Shown here: piece by piece, positions 36,642 to 47,870 of the stretch | How positions within the stretch are numbered: position 1 is the stretch's first letter | How the letters are laid out: each line of letters begins with the position of its first letter | Assembly: GCA_951799445.1 (NCBI GenBank) | Contig: OX637292.1 | Location: forward strand, 3,661,296 to 3,725,295 | Length of the DNA stretch: 64,000 bases | Reading direction: 5' to 3' | Origin: Pseudisothecium myosuroides | Lineage: Eukaryota; Streptophyta; Bryopsida; Hypnales; Lembophyllaceae | Notes under the pieces: model-generated | Databases searched by the model: none | What the model was told of the DNA's origin: nothing | What the model saw: the letters and a program-made list of their open reading frames with translations, nothing else | Translations under genes and position numbers: made by a program

Positions 36642-37879
36642 AACCGATGTCTGCCGAGATCGCGGCTCTGATGACTATGGTACACCCGTTGGACTACAAA
36701 ACCTATCCGACTACTGATGGTCGCTTATTTACACAGCGTCTCCAAGTCCACAAACGGTAGAAACTAACTAAGATTTTCGGATCCCATGGAAATTAATCCC
36801 CCAGCAGCGACACAGCGTGCTTTCCCAATGCATTTGTCCCCCGATTGTCAAGTTATACATGATGAGATACTCCATGAATCCAGACCACCGAATTGAAAGC
36901 TGCACATCAAGACAATCGAACATCAAACTTGTTACAGTTATCCTCAAACCCAAGGACTCTTACAATTTCGTGATTGAACGACCAAAAAAGCCTCGCCAAC
37001 AATCTGCACATGGCATTCTTCATTAGATTCACCCCTCTGGTTTTCCCCTGAAATACGAAAACACCCCCACATTGAATGAGTTTGAGGGTAACTCTTGTAT
37101 TGGATTCTCTACGGCTGATTCAAAGTGAGCGAACTCAAATGCTCCAAAGATGAGCATACCTCTCTAGTGGTCGATCTTCCCTTGTTGCAAATGAGTAATG
37201 TCTCTACGAACATGCAATCTTGCAAGTTGCTTGTGATTACCATGTGAATCCCGCATCATGTCAGAGCAGACCCTTGTGACAAGGCCTGCCGGGACACCCC
37301 GAACAAGAAGGCAAGCAATCTTGAGGGAGAATGTTTGCACAATTTGAGCCATGTTGAAGTCCTCCCTCTTGACAAGACTCTGAAAACTGCGTCCAAAAAA
37401 ATAATAGACAGTGTTCCGTTTCGTTAAATTGAATAGTCAAAAGCAAATATCATTCCGGAACAGAAGAATGAAGCACATTGTCCACAAATAAGGGTAACAT
37501 CAAGCACATCAAGCACCCTGCTACTCAGCCAGTGCATCAGAGGGTAGAATCTGTTCTTTCAGCAACCACCCTAAGGAAACGATGGTGCATATGAATTTTC
37601 AACAGAAAAATAATCTAAACACCCAACCTATGTGCGCAAGGCAATAAAGCATGTGGGAATAAAGCCCGTGTTTGTGAACTAAAACCAGTAAATCCAATTT
37701 CATTGATTCTATGGTATCATTGCTTCTATGGTACACGCTGAGCCGCAACTAAGGGTGAATTCAGGAGCTCAAAATCACCCGTAAGGCAAAAATGGAAGAC
37801 ACTTCATCTGGTCTGTTTGGTCACTCTGGAATTCTAGCATCAACAAAATTCAAGGCTAGCAAACTCACTTCAATTCAAC
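36642..37879. other. Intergenic with one small uncharacterised frame
   Basis: The only frame worth noting is 37164-37352 on the minus strand: 62 codons starting AACATGGCT, with a product beginning MAQIVQTFSLKIACLLVRG. The context is good but I know no matching protein and no splice sites frame it. It may be a small protein gene, part of a non-coding transcript, or chance. Confidence 0.35.
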
Positions 37880-38045
37880 CAAACCTCACAAACTTTTCTT
37901 CACGACGTCCTGGATCGTCTTGGGCGACTTCAAGAGGCCGCAATACACACTGTGTATCTGTCCATATCCTTCTCCTCAATGCCGTACAAGGCCTCAAGCA
38001 CGTCCGACTCCAAAGCGAGGTCGGTTTGCATCGATTTTGCAAGGC
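37880..38045 (-). pseudogene. Truncated duplicate of the 3' end of the YkgJ-type gene
   Basis: On the minus strand this stretch follows 38164-38352 of the adjacent gene: the GAGGAGAAGGATATGGACA block (complement of 37960-37980), CGGCATTGAGGAG, and the CGACCTCGCTTTGG segment that corresponds to its RPRFCR region. It lacks the bases encoding the CGFCQDQ Cys motif and is broken by frame changes. No 5' part of the gene is present. It is a partial tandem duplicate and should not make a functional chelating domain. Confidence 0.75.
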
Positions 38046-38172
38046 CCAAACCCTAAAAATCCTTATCATAATGGGTGCATCATAAATCTGGAGCTACAGC
38101 ACTACATCTAAAACCCTAATATCAACAAACTCCAAAGGCTCCCAAATTCACGTCAATTCTGTCACCCAACCC

Positions 38173-38778
38173 TCACGACCTTTTCTTCAAACTCCTCACG
38201 ACTCGCTGAAACGTCTTGAGCTCCACCGATCGGCCGCCATACACACTCCGTATCTGGTCCTGACAAAACCCGCAGGCCTCCTTGTCCATATCTTTCTCCT
38301 CAATGCCATACAAGGCCTTGAAAGTGTCCGGCTCCACGCGACAGAAGCGAGGTCGTGTTTCATGTATGGTGCAGGACCGAGAGCGCTTATCGTAATTGAT
38401 GCACCATCCATCGGGCCCAACCATACTCCGGTACAAAGAAGCCTCCGCGGGGTCTGTGAGAATCTCTTCAACAGGTGGGTAGTCCGGCCCTTTGTCCAGC
38501 ACGCAACAAGCTCCACAGTTCTTCACACACGCCCACCCCGCACGAGAGGTCCATATAGTGTCGCCGCTCTCTTTTGCAGCGTCCGCCACATTCCTTTGCG
38601 AATTTCTTTGCGACGATTTCTTTGCGACCACAGTGGCTCTACTACCAGACTTTGCAGACAGAAAACTACGCTGCGATTGCTGAATGTAACGGGAAACGTC
38701 GTCCAGAAGCGTCCCCTTCTTCGACAAGCTTTGAGGTGACAGTAATCTACCAACAGGCCACACCAATGCGGCGGCCAT
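38173..38778 (-). CDS. YkgJ-type Cys-cluster (putative Zn/Fe-chelating) protein, probably plastid-targeted, 201 aa
   Basis: This is a single-exon frame. The true start is ATG 38778 (MAAALVWPVGRLL); the frame is open 4 codons further but only from GTG. The first 75 residues are rich in Ser/Arg/Lys with few acids and look like a plastid or mitochondrial transit peptide. The rest carries the YkgJ-type cluster CVKNCGACC, then GWCINYD, SCTIHETRPRFCR and ACGFCQDQI, which is the conserved Cys pattern of the putative zinc- or iron-chelating domain family (PF03692 as I recall). The biochemical role of plant members is not established. The neighbouring fragment at 37880-38045 is a broken copy of its 3' end. 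Conserved Cys are all present, so this copy should be functional. Confidence 0.9.
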   Translation of the reverse strand: MAAALVWPVGRLLSPQSLSKKGTLLDDVSRYIQQSQRSFLSAKSGSRATVVAKKSSQRNSQRNVADAAKESGDTIWTSRAGWACVKNCGACCVLDKGPDYPPVEEILTDPAEASLYRSMVGPDGWCINYDKRSRSCTIHETRPRFCRVEPDTFKALYGIEEKDMDKEACGFCQDQIRSVYGGRSVELKTFQRVVRSLKKRS

Positions 38779-38891
38779 AGCCGAAATCACTTCCCTACTG
38801 CGACCTGGGCGGACGAAATTCTCTCCGAGAGAGATGACGTTCCCACACCAGTCGGAGCTCCAGGCTCCCGAGCGAAATGGGGTATTGGGTT

Positions 38892-39167
38892 TAAGAGCAT
38901 CCCCACCAGCTGTTCCGTATCCCTATCTATTTACTGCGATTGATGTCTCAAGCTTGACTGTAAAGGGGTCAGACCTCGCCAGTTCTCTAACTTATATGAG
39001 TATCTGGATACAGAATTGGGTCAGAGTTTTACAGATATCTGTATATTTTCGAGATACAGATTTTGGAAAAAGATTGGTGCGGTGAAATTTCTATATCTTT
39101 ATCTGCATCTAAGGTCCTTTCCCTAAACCTTTAGGAATAATGGAACTCACTGGTGGGGATGCTCTAA
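38892..39167. mobile_element. Tourist/Harbinger-like MITE with TAA target duplication
   Basis: The left end GAGCATCCCCACCAG (38895) is mirrored by CTGGTGGGGATGCTC ending at 39164, an exact 15-bp inverted repeat. TAA lies on both sides (38892-38894 and 39165-39167), matching the TWA target of PIF/Harbinger elements. The 270-bp interior is AT-rich, with GATACAGA/GATATC motifs. It lies about 115 bp upstream of the YkgJ-type gene start, so it could contain part of that promoter. Confidence 0.75.
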
Positions 39168-39776
39168 GCTTATGGGGAAACGTACATATGGTATTGTATT
39201 CGACTCCTACAATATAAATTATATATTAGAATATGACAAGGCATATGTCATTTGATTGACAATTCAACAATTAACAATTCTCATTTGGATGCCGTTTTAA
39301 TATCTCAACCTTATCATGTTCAAATGCAACTCCATCATACAAAGAATAAGTGACTATTTTGTAACTTAAATCATGTAGGAGGTGCAAAAATGATTTAAAT
39401 TGGTCATGTACGAAGAATAATGATAGAATCTAGCTCAACATGAATATAAACTTTCCCACTATTGCATACTTCAATTCATACACCTTCTATGTCAAAAACA
39501 CAATAAATACCATGTTGCATCGGAAATTGGGCTTTTCTAAACCTTTAAGAGAGAATCCAATACAATGCAACTATCGTATTGTTTTAACTCACTCCAAATT
39601 TGTATACAAATTCCACTGCCATCAACTGACCAAGCTACAAGCTTTCTACTATACCTTAGGACAAAAACACATATCAAGGACAAAGTACCTAGAAAAATAA
39701 GAAGTGGACAAATTTCCTTGACTTACAATTTTTTTGGATCCATGATTCTTCTTTTGAGCGGATATTCTTAGATACT
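39168..39776. other. Intergenic, no supported gene
   Basis: AT-rich DNA between a MITE and the TTAA element. No gene is supported. Confidence 0.5.
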
Positions 39777-40682
39777 TTAACCCCTAAAGTCCTATTGTCG
39801 CCTGTGGGGATAAAATGGATTTTGGGTAGATTATCACGGTTTCAATATTTGTAATGATTTTTTGAAACTTTTTGTGAAGATAGAAAAACACATTAGCTTG
39901 CAGGGGATATAATTTTTATTTCAATTAGTATCTAGAAGCAAAAGTTATGGCACAAAAAGACCTTTTGTTAGGTGTGGTGGACAAAAATCCCCCCCAAAAA
40001 ATTTTAGAATTTTTAAAATTTGCTTCTCAAATATTGTAATTTTATCTATATGGGAAGCTTTTATTCATTTTGTTTGGATTTGTTATGTGAAAGTTATAGA
40101 CTATGCTTATTTTTCAGGCATTAGAACATCTTAAAAAAATAACTTGTAGGATTCATTTCTGAACTCAATTTTCACAATTAAAAAAAAATCACAAGGTTAA
40201 AATCTCTTGCTTGAACAATCTCATTATTGAGATTAGTGTGTTCCAATTCCATCTTAGAGCTATTAATGGTTTAGATTTTCTTTCAATCGTGAACCTAATT
40301 CTACTTAATAATTTGTTAAAGAGTGAAAATTAAGTGTTTTTTTATTTTATTTTTTATTCCTTGACTATCAATTCAATTCTTCAACATACAAAAATTAGAA
40401 CTTCAAAATCATTAGTGCAAAAATTTTAAGCTAAGTTGCTTCAAAGCCAAAAATTTTAGTAAAGCAAGGTGGAAAAAAAATTCTTCACTTTAAATACAAA
40501 TATCTTGCAATGTATGCGGTCAATGTTTTTGAAACTTCTTCCACACATTTATATATTAGTCTAATGCAAGATCTTGTGGATAGATACGGCCAAAAAAATT
40601 TAAGTTTTTTGCATTTTGCAATAGAAATGGCAGTCTTAAGTGGATTTTGATGAAAATTTGGTCTTGGGACTTTAGGAGTTAA
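39777..40682 (+). mobile_element. piggyBac-like non-autonomous TIR element, copy 3 (diverged)
   Basis: The body (39781-40678, 898 bp) starts CCCCTAAAGTCC and ends GGGACTTTAGGAG, flanked by TTAA on both sides. Internal blocks (GGAAGCTTT-ATTCATTT-GTTTGGATTTGTTATG and AACTTGTAGGATTCATTTC) match the copies at 2645 and 47871 with many substitutions and small gaps. It is therefore an older insertion of the same family. No coding frame. Confidence 0.7.
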
Positions 40683-42694
40683 TAACATTTTAGGCCCCCT
40701 TTAGAATAAAGCATAATTGTGATTTTATATTTTATTTACGCTTTGAATTAAAAATATTATCAATGATATCTTGCTTTCATCAAATAGTGATATCATCAAA
40801 TTTGTTTAAAAAAAGCTACCCATCTTTGATGTATTCAATTAGACCTGTAAATAATAACAATGAAAAAGACTTGTTTGTTTGACAATTTTATTTTAATGAT
40901 TGTAATATCTTCCACCATCTAATAGTGCTATTATTAAACTCTTTGAAATAATAACATACATCAAAAATAGATAAAGTATGAAGAAATTATGCCTTTTTGA
41001 AGTTTCTAACGTTCTTTATGTCAAAATAAATAATTCAAAATTCTTCTTTAGACTGCAGAAATCCTTTTTCTCCACATTAACTTTTCCAAATTTCAAACTC
41101 CCCCACGCTTTTCATTATGCCATACCGTTTTTGAAAATATAAAATTCATTCCATTTCAATACATCATACAAAAGCTAAGGACGGATGAAATTGAAGAGAA
41201 AAATAGATAACTTCATTCATTGATATCTTTTACAGAAATGATCCGGTTACCCTTAGTATTATATTTCTAAAATCCTCTCAAAGTGTTTTATTTGATGCAA
41301 TTTGGATGTTCAAATTTTAGATTACAGTTGTAACTTTTATGTTTCACTCTTAGTTACAGTAATAGCTTTTACGTTTTATTTTGAGATCAAGTGGCAGTTT
41401 TCACATTTAATTTTAGTAAAAGTGGTAGCTTTTGCAATAAAATTAAAATTAAACCCTATATATAATGCATATTATTTCACATATATAAACTTGCATAGTG
41501 GAATGTTATATCACATTTGTTTCTTGTCATTTGAAGAATTGTTTAGGAGTTCTTATATTTTCTATTTTAGTTTTTATTATTATTTTTTGAGCTTTCAAAA
41601 TTTAAAATTATATTGTTCTTTTTGCTTTTTGTTGTTTGGATGACGAGGGGTAGTGCAAGATATGAAGTAATTGGGCTTAGTTTGATATGGGTGTGGATCT
41701 AAAAATATTTATTGAAACACACAACAGGTGTAGATCTTTTGAAGGTACTTGTTGAAGAACTTATTGAAGCCAAATTAACGCTCTTCATCAAAGCCACCTT
41801 TTCAATCTATTGACAAAAATTCACAGTGTACATTTATCAACATCTTAATCACTATTGTTATTTAGATAGCTTTCAACAAACTCTCAAGGCTATCTAAGTG
41901 GATATCAATGCACATTTCAAGTCCAATTTGCACCCAACTCGGAGTGAAATGTGCATTGGTAACTACGATTCCTCAAACCCACTACAATTTTTGCCTTTTA
42001 GCTAGCTTTTGAAGTGTTTTATTTCATATACCTATTTAAAGTACGTTTGAATGTGCTTCCAAAGATGTTTTTTTTAAGGTTAATCCTTAAAGTAATGACA
42101 TATCCAATTTGAGGAACTTCAATTTTCAGATCAACTACATGTGACCTTCCTCGTTGTCATTTGCTTTGCCTTCACAAGATGCATCTATCAATCTAAGTCT
42201 TGAAGGATTTTGAATCACAATTTCAACTTGTAGTTTCAACATTGAGAAGTTTCATAAGAATTTATCAATAATGACTTTGAGGTTGGCCATGCATAGCCTT
42301 AAAGAGTGCGGAAGCTCATCATTGGTCGGTCATTTAAACAACCTACCAATGATGCCCAAGTTTGGAGGCCCTTATCATGTCCTTAAAAAGTAAAAGTAGT
42401 AGTTCCTAGCCAATGCCCGGTTGCCAGGTAAGATTCTGGCCCTAATTCCGTCGTCAGACATTTTTCACCAAGCGGGGTGACGGAAACGCCGGCGACGTAA
42501 CACGCGTTCCGCAGCCACAGCGCGTCCAGCAGGGCGGCCGCGGGCTTCGCGAGGCGCATGCATATGGAGCGCCGAAAGGCTGCTTTTTGCTCCATTCGCA
42601 CGGGCCATCCTTCTTCTGTTGTCGATCGAGGCCTGTGCTTTGGCAAGACCCACCTGCCCTGTCTTGTCGCAGTGCTTGTGGGAAAGCGTTGGCT
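40683..42694. repeat. Intergenic with a dispersed repeat (41220-41700), then the KCS 5' flank
   Basis: 41220-41700 is a diverged copy of the repeat at 15440-16330, with only two or three of the GGTAGCTTTTACGTTT tandem units. From about 42400 the composition shifts abruptly to GC-rich, marking the 5' region of the downstream gene. No other gene was seen. Confidence 0.5.
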
Positions 42695-44266
42695 ATGGCG
42701 TCGTCAGAAGCCACTTACGCCCGCATTCCCGACGACGGCGAACCTGAGCCTGCCGCTGCTGTCCAGATTCGCGTGCGCCAGCGCTTGCCCGATTTTCTCC
42801 AGTCGGTGAATCTCAAGTACGTGAAGTTGGGTTACCACTACGTGGTCTCGCACGCTCTTTTCTTGTTCGTGCTTCCCCTCCTGCTCGCCGTCGCCGCGGA
42901 GTTTGGTCGTCTGGGTCGGGACGACATTGTGCAGCTATGGACGCACCTTCAGTACAACTTGGTGTCGGTGTTGGCTTGCTCCGGTGCGCTCGTCTTCGTG
43001 GCGACTTTGTACTTCATGTCGCGTCCTCGCCCCGTGTATCTTGTGGACTTCGCCTGTTACAAACCCGAGGACGAGCGGAAACTCACGATGCAGACGTTTA
43101 TTCAGCGATCGGTGCAAGCGGGGAAGTTCGATGAGAAGAGCTTGGAGTTTCAGAGGAAGATCATCGAGAGGTCGGGGTTGGGGCAGGAGACGTACTTGCC
43201 GCGGGCGGTGGTGAGCACCCCGCCGAACCCGTGCATGAAAGAGGCGCGGATGGAGGCGGAGCAAGTGATGTTTGGGGCGCTGGATGAGCTGTTCGAGAAG
43301 ACGGGGGTGAAGCCGAAGGATATTGGGGTGTTGGTTGTCAACTGCAGTTTGTTCAATCCCACGCCGTCGCTTTCGGCGATGATCGTGAACCATTACAAGA
43401 TGCGCGGGAACATTCAGAGTTTGAATCTGGGCGGGATGGGATGCTCGGCGGGGGTGATCGCGATTGATCTTGCGAAAGACTTGCTGCAAGTGCATGGGGG
43501 CTCCAACGCCATCGTGGTTTCCATGGAGAATATCACTTTGAACTGGTACTTCGGGAACGACAGGTCGAAGCTGGTGTCGAACTGCATCTTCCGAATGGGA
43601 GGCGCGGCTATTCTCCTCTCCAACAGAAGGTCGGAGAGGAGGCGGGCGAAGTATGAGCTTGTGCATACCGTGAGGACGCACAAAGGCGCAGACGAGAAGT
43701 GTTTTCGGTGTGTGTTTCAAGAAGAAGATTCGGAAGGCACGATGGGGGTGTCTCTCTCCCGGGAGCTTATGGGTGTAGCTGGCGATGCGTTGAAGGCGAA
43801 TATCACGACGTTAGGTCCCCTTGTGCTCCCTCTTTCGGAGCAGATCCTCTTCTTCGCAACACTGGTGGCGAAGAAGTTCCTCAACATGAAGGTGAAACCC
43901 TATATTCCTGATTTCAAGCTTGCCTTCGACCATTTCTGTATCCACGCGGGCGGACGAGCTGTTTTGGACGAGATGGAGAAGAACTTGCAGCTTACCGAGT
44001 GGCACATGGAGCCGTCGAGGATGACATTGTACAGATTTGGCAACACTTCGAGCAGTTCCCCTTGGTATGAGCTTGCCTACACTGAAGCGAAAGGGCGAGT
44101 GCGTCGGGGTGACAAGGTATGGCAAATTGCGTTTGGTTCAGGGTTCAAGTGCAACAGCGCTGTGTGGAGAGCGCTTCGCACTGTGAAGCCCCCGCAGTAT
44201 AGCCCGTGGTCAGATTGCATTGACAAGTTGCCTGTTGTTGTGCCCACTTATGCGAACATTTCGTAG
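42695..44266 (+). CDS. 3-ketoacyl-CoA synthase (KCS, FAE1 type), intronless, 523 aa
   Basis: KCS catalyses the first, chain-length-setting step of very-long-chain fatty acid elongation in the ER: condensation of acyl-CoA with malonyl-CoA. Its products feed waxes, cutin/suberin and sphingolipids. The frame is uninterrupted. ATG 42695 ([12 protein letters not shown]) starts at the usual KCS position; the frame is open upstream to 42587 but the extra 36 residues do not look like KCS. Two N-terminal membrane segments (about residues 50-70 and 88-108) are followed by [10 protein letters not shown]. The catalytic triad is visible: Cys250 in [16 protein letters not shown], His417 in [13 protein letters not shown] and Asn450 in [13 protein letters not shown]. 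The spacing matches FAE1-type enzymes. The gene is strikingly GC-rich against its AT-rich surroundings, which is common for intronless plant genes. Lack of introns is also usual in this family. Confidence 0.97.
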   Translation: MASSEATYARIPDDGEPEPAAAVQIRVRQRLPDFLQSVNLKYVKLGYHYVVSHALFLFVLPLLLAVAAEFGRLGRDDIVQLWTHLQYNLVSVLACSGALVFVATLYFMSRPRPVYLVDFACYKPEDERKLTMQTFIQRSVQAGKFDEKSLEFQRKIIERSGLGQETYLPRAVVSTPPNPCMKEARMEAEQVMFGALDELFEKTGVKPKDIGVLVVNCSLFNPTPSLSAMIVNHYKMRGNIQSLNLGGMGCSAGVIAIDLAKDLLQVHGGSNAIVVSMENITLNWYFGNDRSKLVSNCIFRMGGAAILLSNRRSERRRAKYELVHTVRTHKGADEKCFRCVFQEEDSEGTMGVSLSRELMGVAGDALKANITTLGPLVLPLSEQILFFATLVAKKFLNMKVKPYIPDFKLAFDHFCIHAGGRAVLDEMEKNLQLTEWHMEPSRMTLYRFGNTSSSSPWYELAYTEAKGRVRRGDKVWQIAFGSGFKCNSAVWRALRTVKPPQYSPWSDCIDKLPVVVPTYANIS

Positions 44267-46049
44267 ATGGTAGCTCATTATTTTTTATTTTATGAAGAGA
44301 CCATTCTTGACAAAACCACAGCATGTGGTTCCTTACTTTCGTCCTTAAGACAGTTTTGGTGATTCTCGGTGAGAGTTGATTCTCTTAGGGTTGATTCTTA
44401 GTCGCAGGTTCTTGGCGATTGTTTGGTGGTTCAAGCAGTGGACAGGCACCCATTGTTCCTGGAAAAACTCTACTGTTGAACTTTGTAATTTTATCCAGTA
44501 CATGAAGAAATGATCTTAGCAGACCCAGTTGGTCAAAGATTTTAGAGACTGTCATGTTGACCTCTGCCCAATTTTATTAATATAAAGCCCCATGTCAATA
44601 GCTTTTCCCATTTGCTCGAAGTACATTGACACGGGAGTGCTCTTCGAAATACTTAGTTGTGAGTTTGTCAATTTTGACTCTCAAGGGAGAATTCCCAGTT
44701 GTGCTTGATGGAGTAGTTTTACTGTAAGTACTTCAATAGCAGAAATTCGGAGTGTCATAAGTTCGACAAACTACTTTCTGTTGGTCAGTGATTTGATTAA
44801 AGCCCTTCTCACCTAATAACTTAGAGCATCAATGACTTGACCTAAACTCCAACAACAAATTCTCTTGTCTTTATGATCCAGCTAGTTTCCGGCAACATTT
44901 ATTCTTGCGGAGTGCAGTCGACCTAGTATCATCATTGACCTACTCTTGCCCAGCTTTTGGAATACTCTTGTTTCACATGATGGTAGATGACAAAAAAGTA
45001 TCTTGTTGTGACGTTGAAGGTAGTTGGATGTTCAAATACTTGGGATTTGAATGAAACTTGCACCTAACTTAATCTGCAGAGTTTTCTTCTGATATCTAAT
45101 ATTTTCCACTTGTTTTGGGTTCCATGTTTGATACTCTCGTGCATTTCAGCTTCTTCACTTGAAACTCTGGTACTCTGGTTATTCGACATGATCCTTGAAT
45201 GCAGAACATTGGTGTTGTTGAGAGTAGATAAGCTTATTAATCAGACTACTGGCGGGGGCATTGCGAAATGGGAAACTGTTTTTTTTTTGTCAGCTCTTAC
45301 AGTAATGGACAGTTGTTAGACACTTGTCTTTTGTCATGGCGTTATCCCACATGTGATCTTGTACCAGTGACTGCCATCAGTACTGCTGACGATGGACATC
45401 CGATATGAATTTTGCTAGGTGTGCCAAACGTTTTTGTCGCTCTGAAATAAGTTATGCCAGCCCTTTTTTTTTTTTTTGGCACCATAGAGCCAACTTGCAC
45501 CTTTTCAAAATAAATGTCTGCTTTTCACCAAATAAAAGTAATCTTTTTTCTGCCAGAAAATTTCCATTTCTCTGGCTTTGAAATGTGGATGAAGTTGCCA
45601 AATTTGGATGAATAATTGCATGAATATTGATGATTTGAAAAGCATTTTTTGGTGCAGAAGATGGATGATTGTAGAAATACAGTGCTTCACCAAATCATAA
45701 GCGATTGCCATCCTGGCACTTTCACAGAAATTAAGAAAAAAATGGGCTGGTTATGGCGCATGAAATTAAACGTCTGTCTGCCCCACTCTGTCCTGCATTG
45801 CTAACTCTTTCATAAGCGGATGCTTCTCATTTGTGCAAAAAATAAAATAAAATAAAATAAAATAAGCGGATGCTCTGTAACTTCGCAGTTGGAGAATGAG
45901 AAATAACGTTGCATTTTCCTGCCGCGGTGCCAAGAAGGTTCTGAACTGCGAAGTCAAAATGGCCCCAAGTTCCAACCTGCAGCAAAACAGACACAACAGT
46001 GAGTTCTTCACCAATCAATGCTGCGGGATAACTGCCAGTGAGTTCATTA
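44267..46049. other. Intergenic, KCS 3' flank
   Basis: No gene is supported. A T-rich homopolymer lies at 45462-45478 and an (AAAAT)n microsatellite at 45838-45865. Confidence 0.5.
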
Positions 46050-46911
46050 CATAACATTCAGTAGCCTTCAGAGGCTGCCTTTTCCTCTCTGGAATCCTCA
46101 CCCACGACTTTCATCCCCACATATTTAATGTAAGCTTCGGTACCAGGATAGTGACTGTACATTATGATATGTTTCATTTTCTTTTCTTAATTTTAGGACT
46201 AGACATACAAATCAACAAATATTTGTAGTAAAAGATGTTGGTCAAAAATCCAATTAATATTACACTAATGCATTATTAACCTTTGCAATCTATAATTTAC
46301 TTTGGATTTTAAAGTAAAAAGACAACTTTATACATACACATGGGGTGGTAGGAGGTAGAGCAACCCATGTGGGATATGTAAATTAGAATTTGTAGGTTCT
46401 CATGCACTCATAGTTAAGTCAAAAACAAAGAATTGTGTTAAAAGTAGAATTTCAGACCTCATTTAGTCATAGTAAAATAAATTTTATAAAAAAAATTTGA
46501 ACTAAAAAAAGTTGGTAAATGAAGATAAGTTTCACCTCCAAAAATCCGTTTGGGGTTTTGAATCTCCAATCAAAAGTTATGGACAAATTTTGGAGAGGGG
46601 TTGGAATGGATTTTTAAAAGTGTTAAAAGAAAATGTCCATTAAAAATCCTCTCCAAAATTTGTCTATAACTTTTGATTGGAGATTCAAAATCCCAAACGG
46701 ATTTTTGGAGGTGAAACTTATTGTCATCTAACAACTTTTTTTAGTTCAAATTTTTTTGAAAAAAGTTTTTCTACTATGCCTAAATGAGGTCTGAAATTCT
46801 ACTTTTAACACAATTCCTACTTTTGACTTAACTATGAGTGGTAGTTGAGAAACTACAAATTCTAATTTTCATATCCCACATGGATTGTTCTACATCCTAC
46901 CACTCCATGTG
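46050..46911. repeat. Dispersed repeat with a 575-bp fold-back element (46337-46911)
   Basis: Sequence from about 46053 (CCTTCAGAGGCTGCC) onward recurs from about 63498 to the window end, interrupted there by a MITE. Its right part is a near-perfect fold-back: arms 46337-46611 and 46649-46911 pair at roughly 90% by eye, beginning CACATGGGGTGGTAGGAGG and ending in the inverse CCTACCACTCCATGTG. CATA lies on both sides and may be a target duplication. A transcript would form a hairpin of about 260 bp. No protein is encoded. A diverged relative is at 14790-15250. Confidence 0.7.
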
Positions 46912-47870
46912 CATATAAATAGTTGTCTTCTCGCTTCACACGCACAAAGCATAAATGGATTCCAATTCAACATGAGGCAATTCTATAAAAACACTAAAAT
47001 CAATAATCTCAATAAATCCATTAGCATTTTGCTTAAAGATCCTATTGTTTGGTTTTCAGTTTTATTTGGAAATTTTTAATTTGCCACTACTTGCAGTGTA
47101 TAGTTGCGGCACGAGCACCAAGTGAAGTTCTGACAATTATTGACAACTATCCCTGTGGCTACCGATTTGGTGCAGAATATACCGCACCATTTTGTTCGAG
47201 GGAGGGCACAACCAGTGACTACTATTGAATGTTATGTAGGGGTAGTCACATCTTCTTCACTATTCGAAACTTCTTCTGCAAAATGGGACGTGGCGGCTCC
47301 CCATTCGGTTTGCGTTGCCTATTTCACGCAAAAGATGGTTATCCTACAAAAGCCTCGCATTGTTCAATATTCTCCTATGGAGGTGGATTTTGGGTGTAGT
47401 GAGACCTTCACGAGTGAACATTTTCTTCTCCCGTTCCTTATTTTAGCATGCGCTCCTTGCGACACTTGCAATTTTGCAACCTAGCTTGTGTATTTTTAGC
47501 TCACGTGAATCCATTTTTTGCAAAATCCTCAAGACGATATAAAAGGGGATTCACACCTTCTTCAAATTTTATGGATCCCAATTGGCTCCAAGTTTATTTG
47601 CGCAACTACTCCTTCTTAGCGAAATCTTGTTTTCGGAGAAGGTGTGGCTACCCCTATTGTTAGCTGGTGGAATTGGGAAAAAACCTGTTTGCAATTTGAA
47701 AACATCAAAAAAATAGATAGGTGAAAAAATCTATAAAATTTCTATTTGGAGTAAAAAATAGAGAAAAAACAGATTTGGTACTTGAAAAAATGGTTCAATG
47801 TGGGAAGTAAAGGAAAATAGATGATAAAACTCAAAACATATCTAAATGTTGCTTCTAATTCATAAAAATG
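46912..47870. other. Intergenic, no supported gene
   Basis: An open frame at 47140-47484 (plus) shows no recognised domain. It could be part of the flanking repeat. Confidence 0.45.

Noticed and set aside
38779..38790. Start of the YkgJ-type gene at GTG 38790
   Set aside because: ATG 38778 four codons in has a better context and GTG starts are not expected in nuclear plant genes.
42587..42694. 36-codon N-terminal extension of the KCS frame
   Set aside because: KCS proteins begin close to the [10 protein letters not shown] start followed by the first membrane segment. The extra residues are Cys/Pro-rich, have no counterpart and are best read as 5' leader.
42935..43720. Long minus-strand open frame antisense to KCS (261 codons)
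   Set aside because: It is the His/Arg/Leu-rich shadow expected opposite a GC-rich coding sequence and shows no domain.
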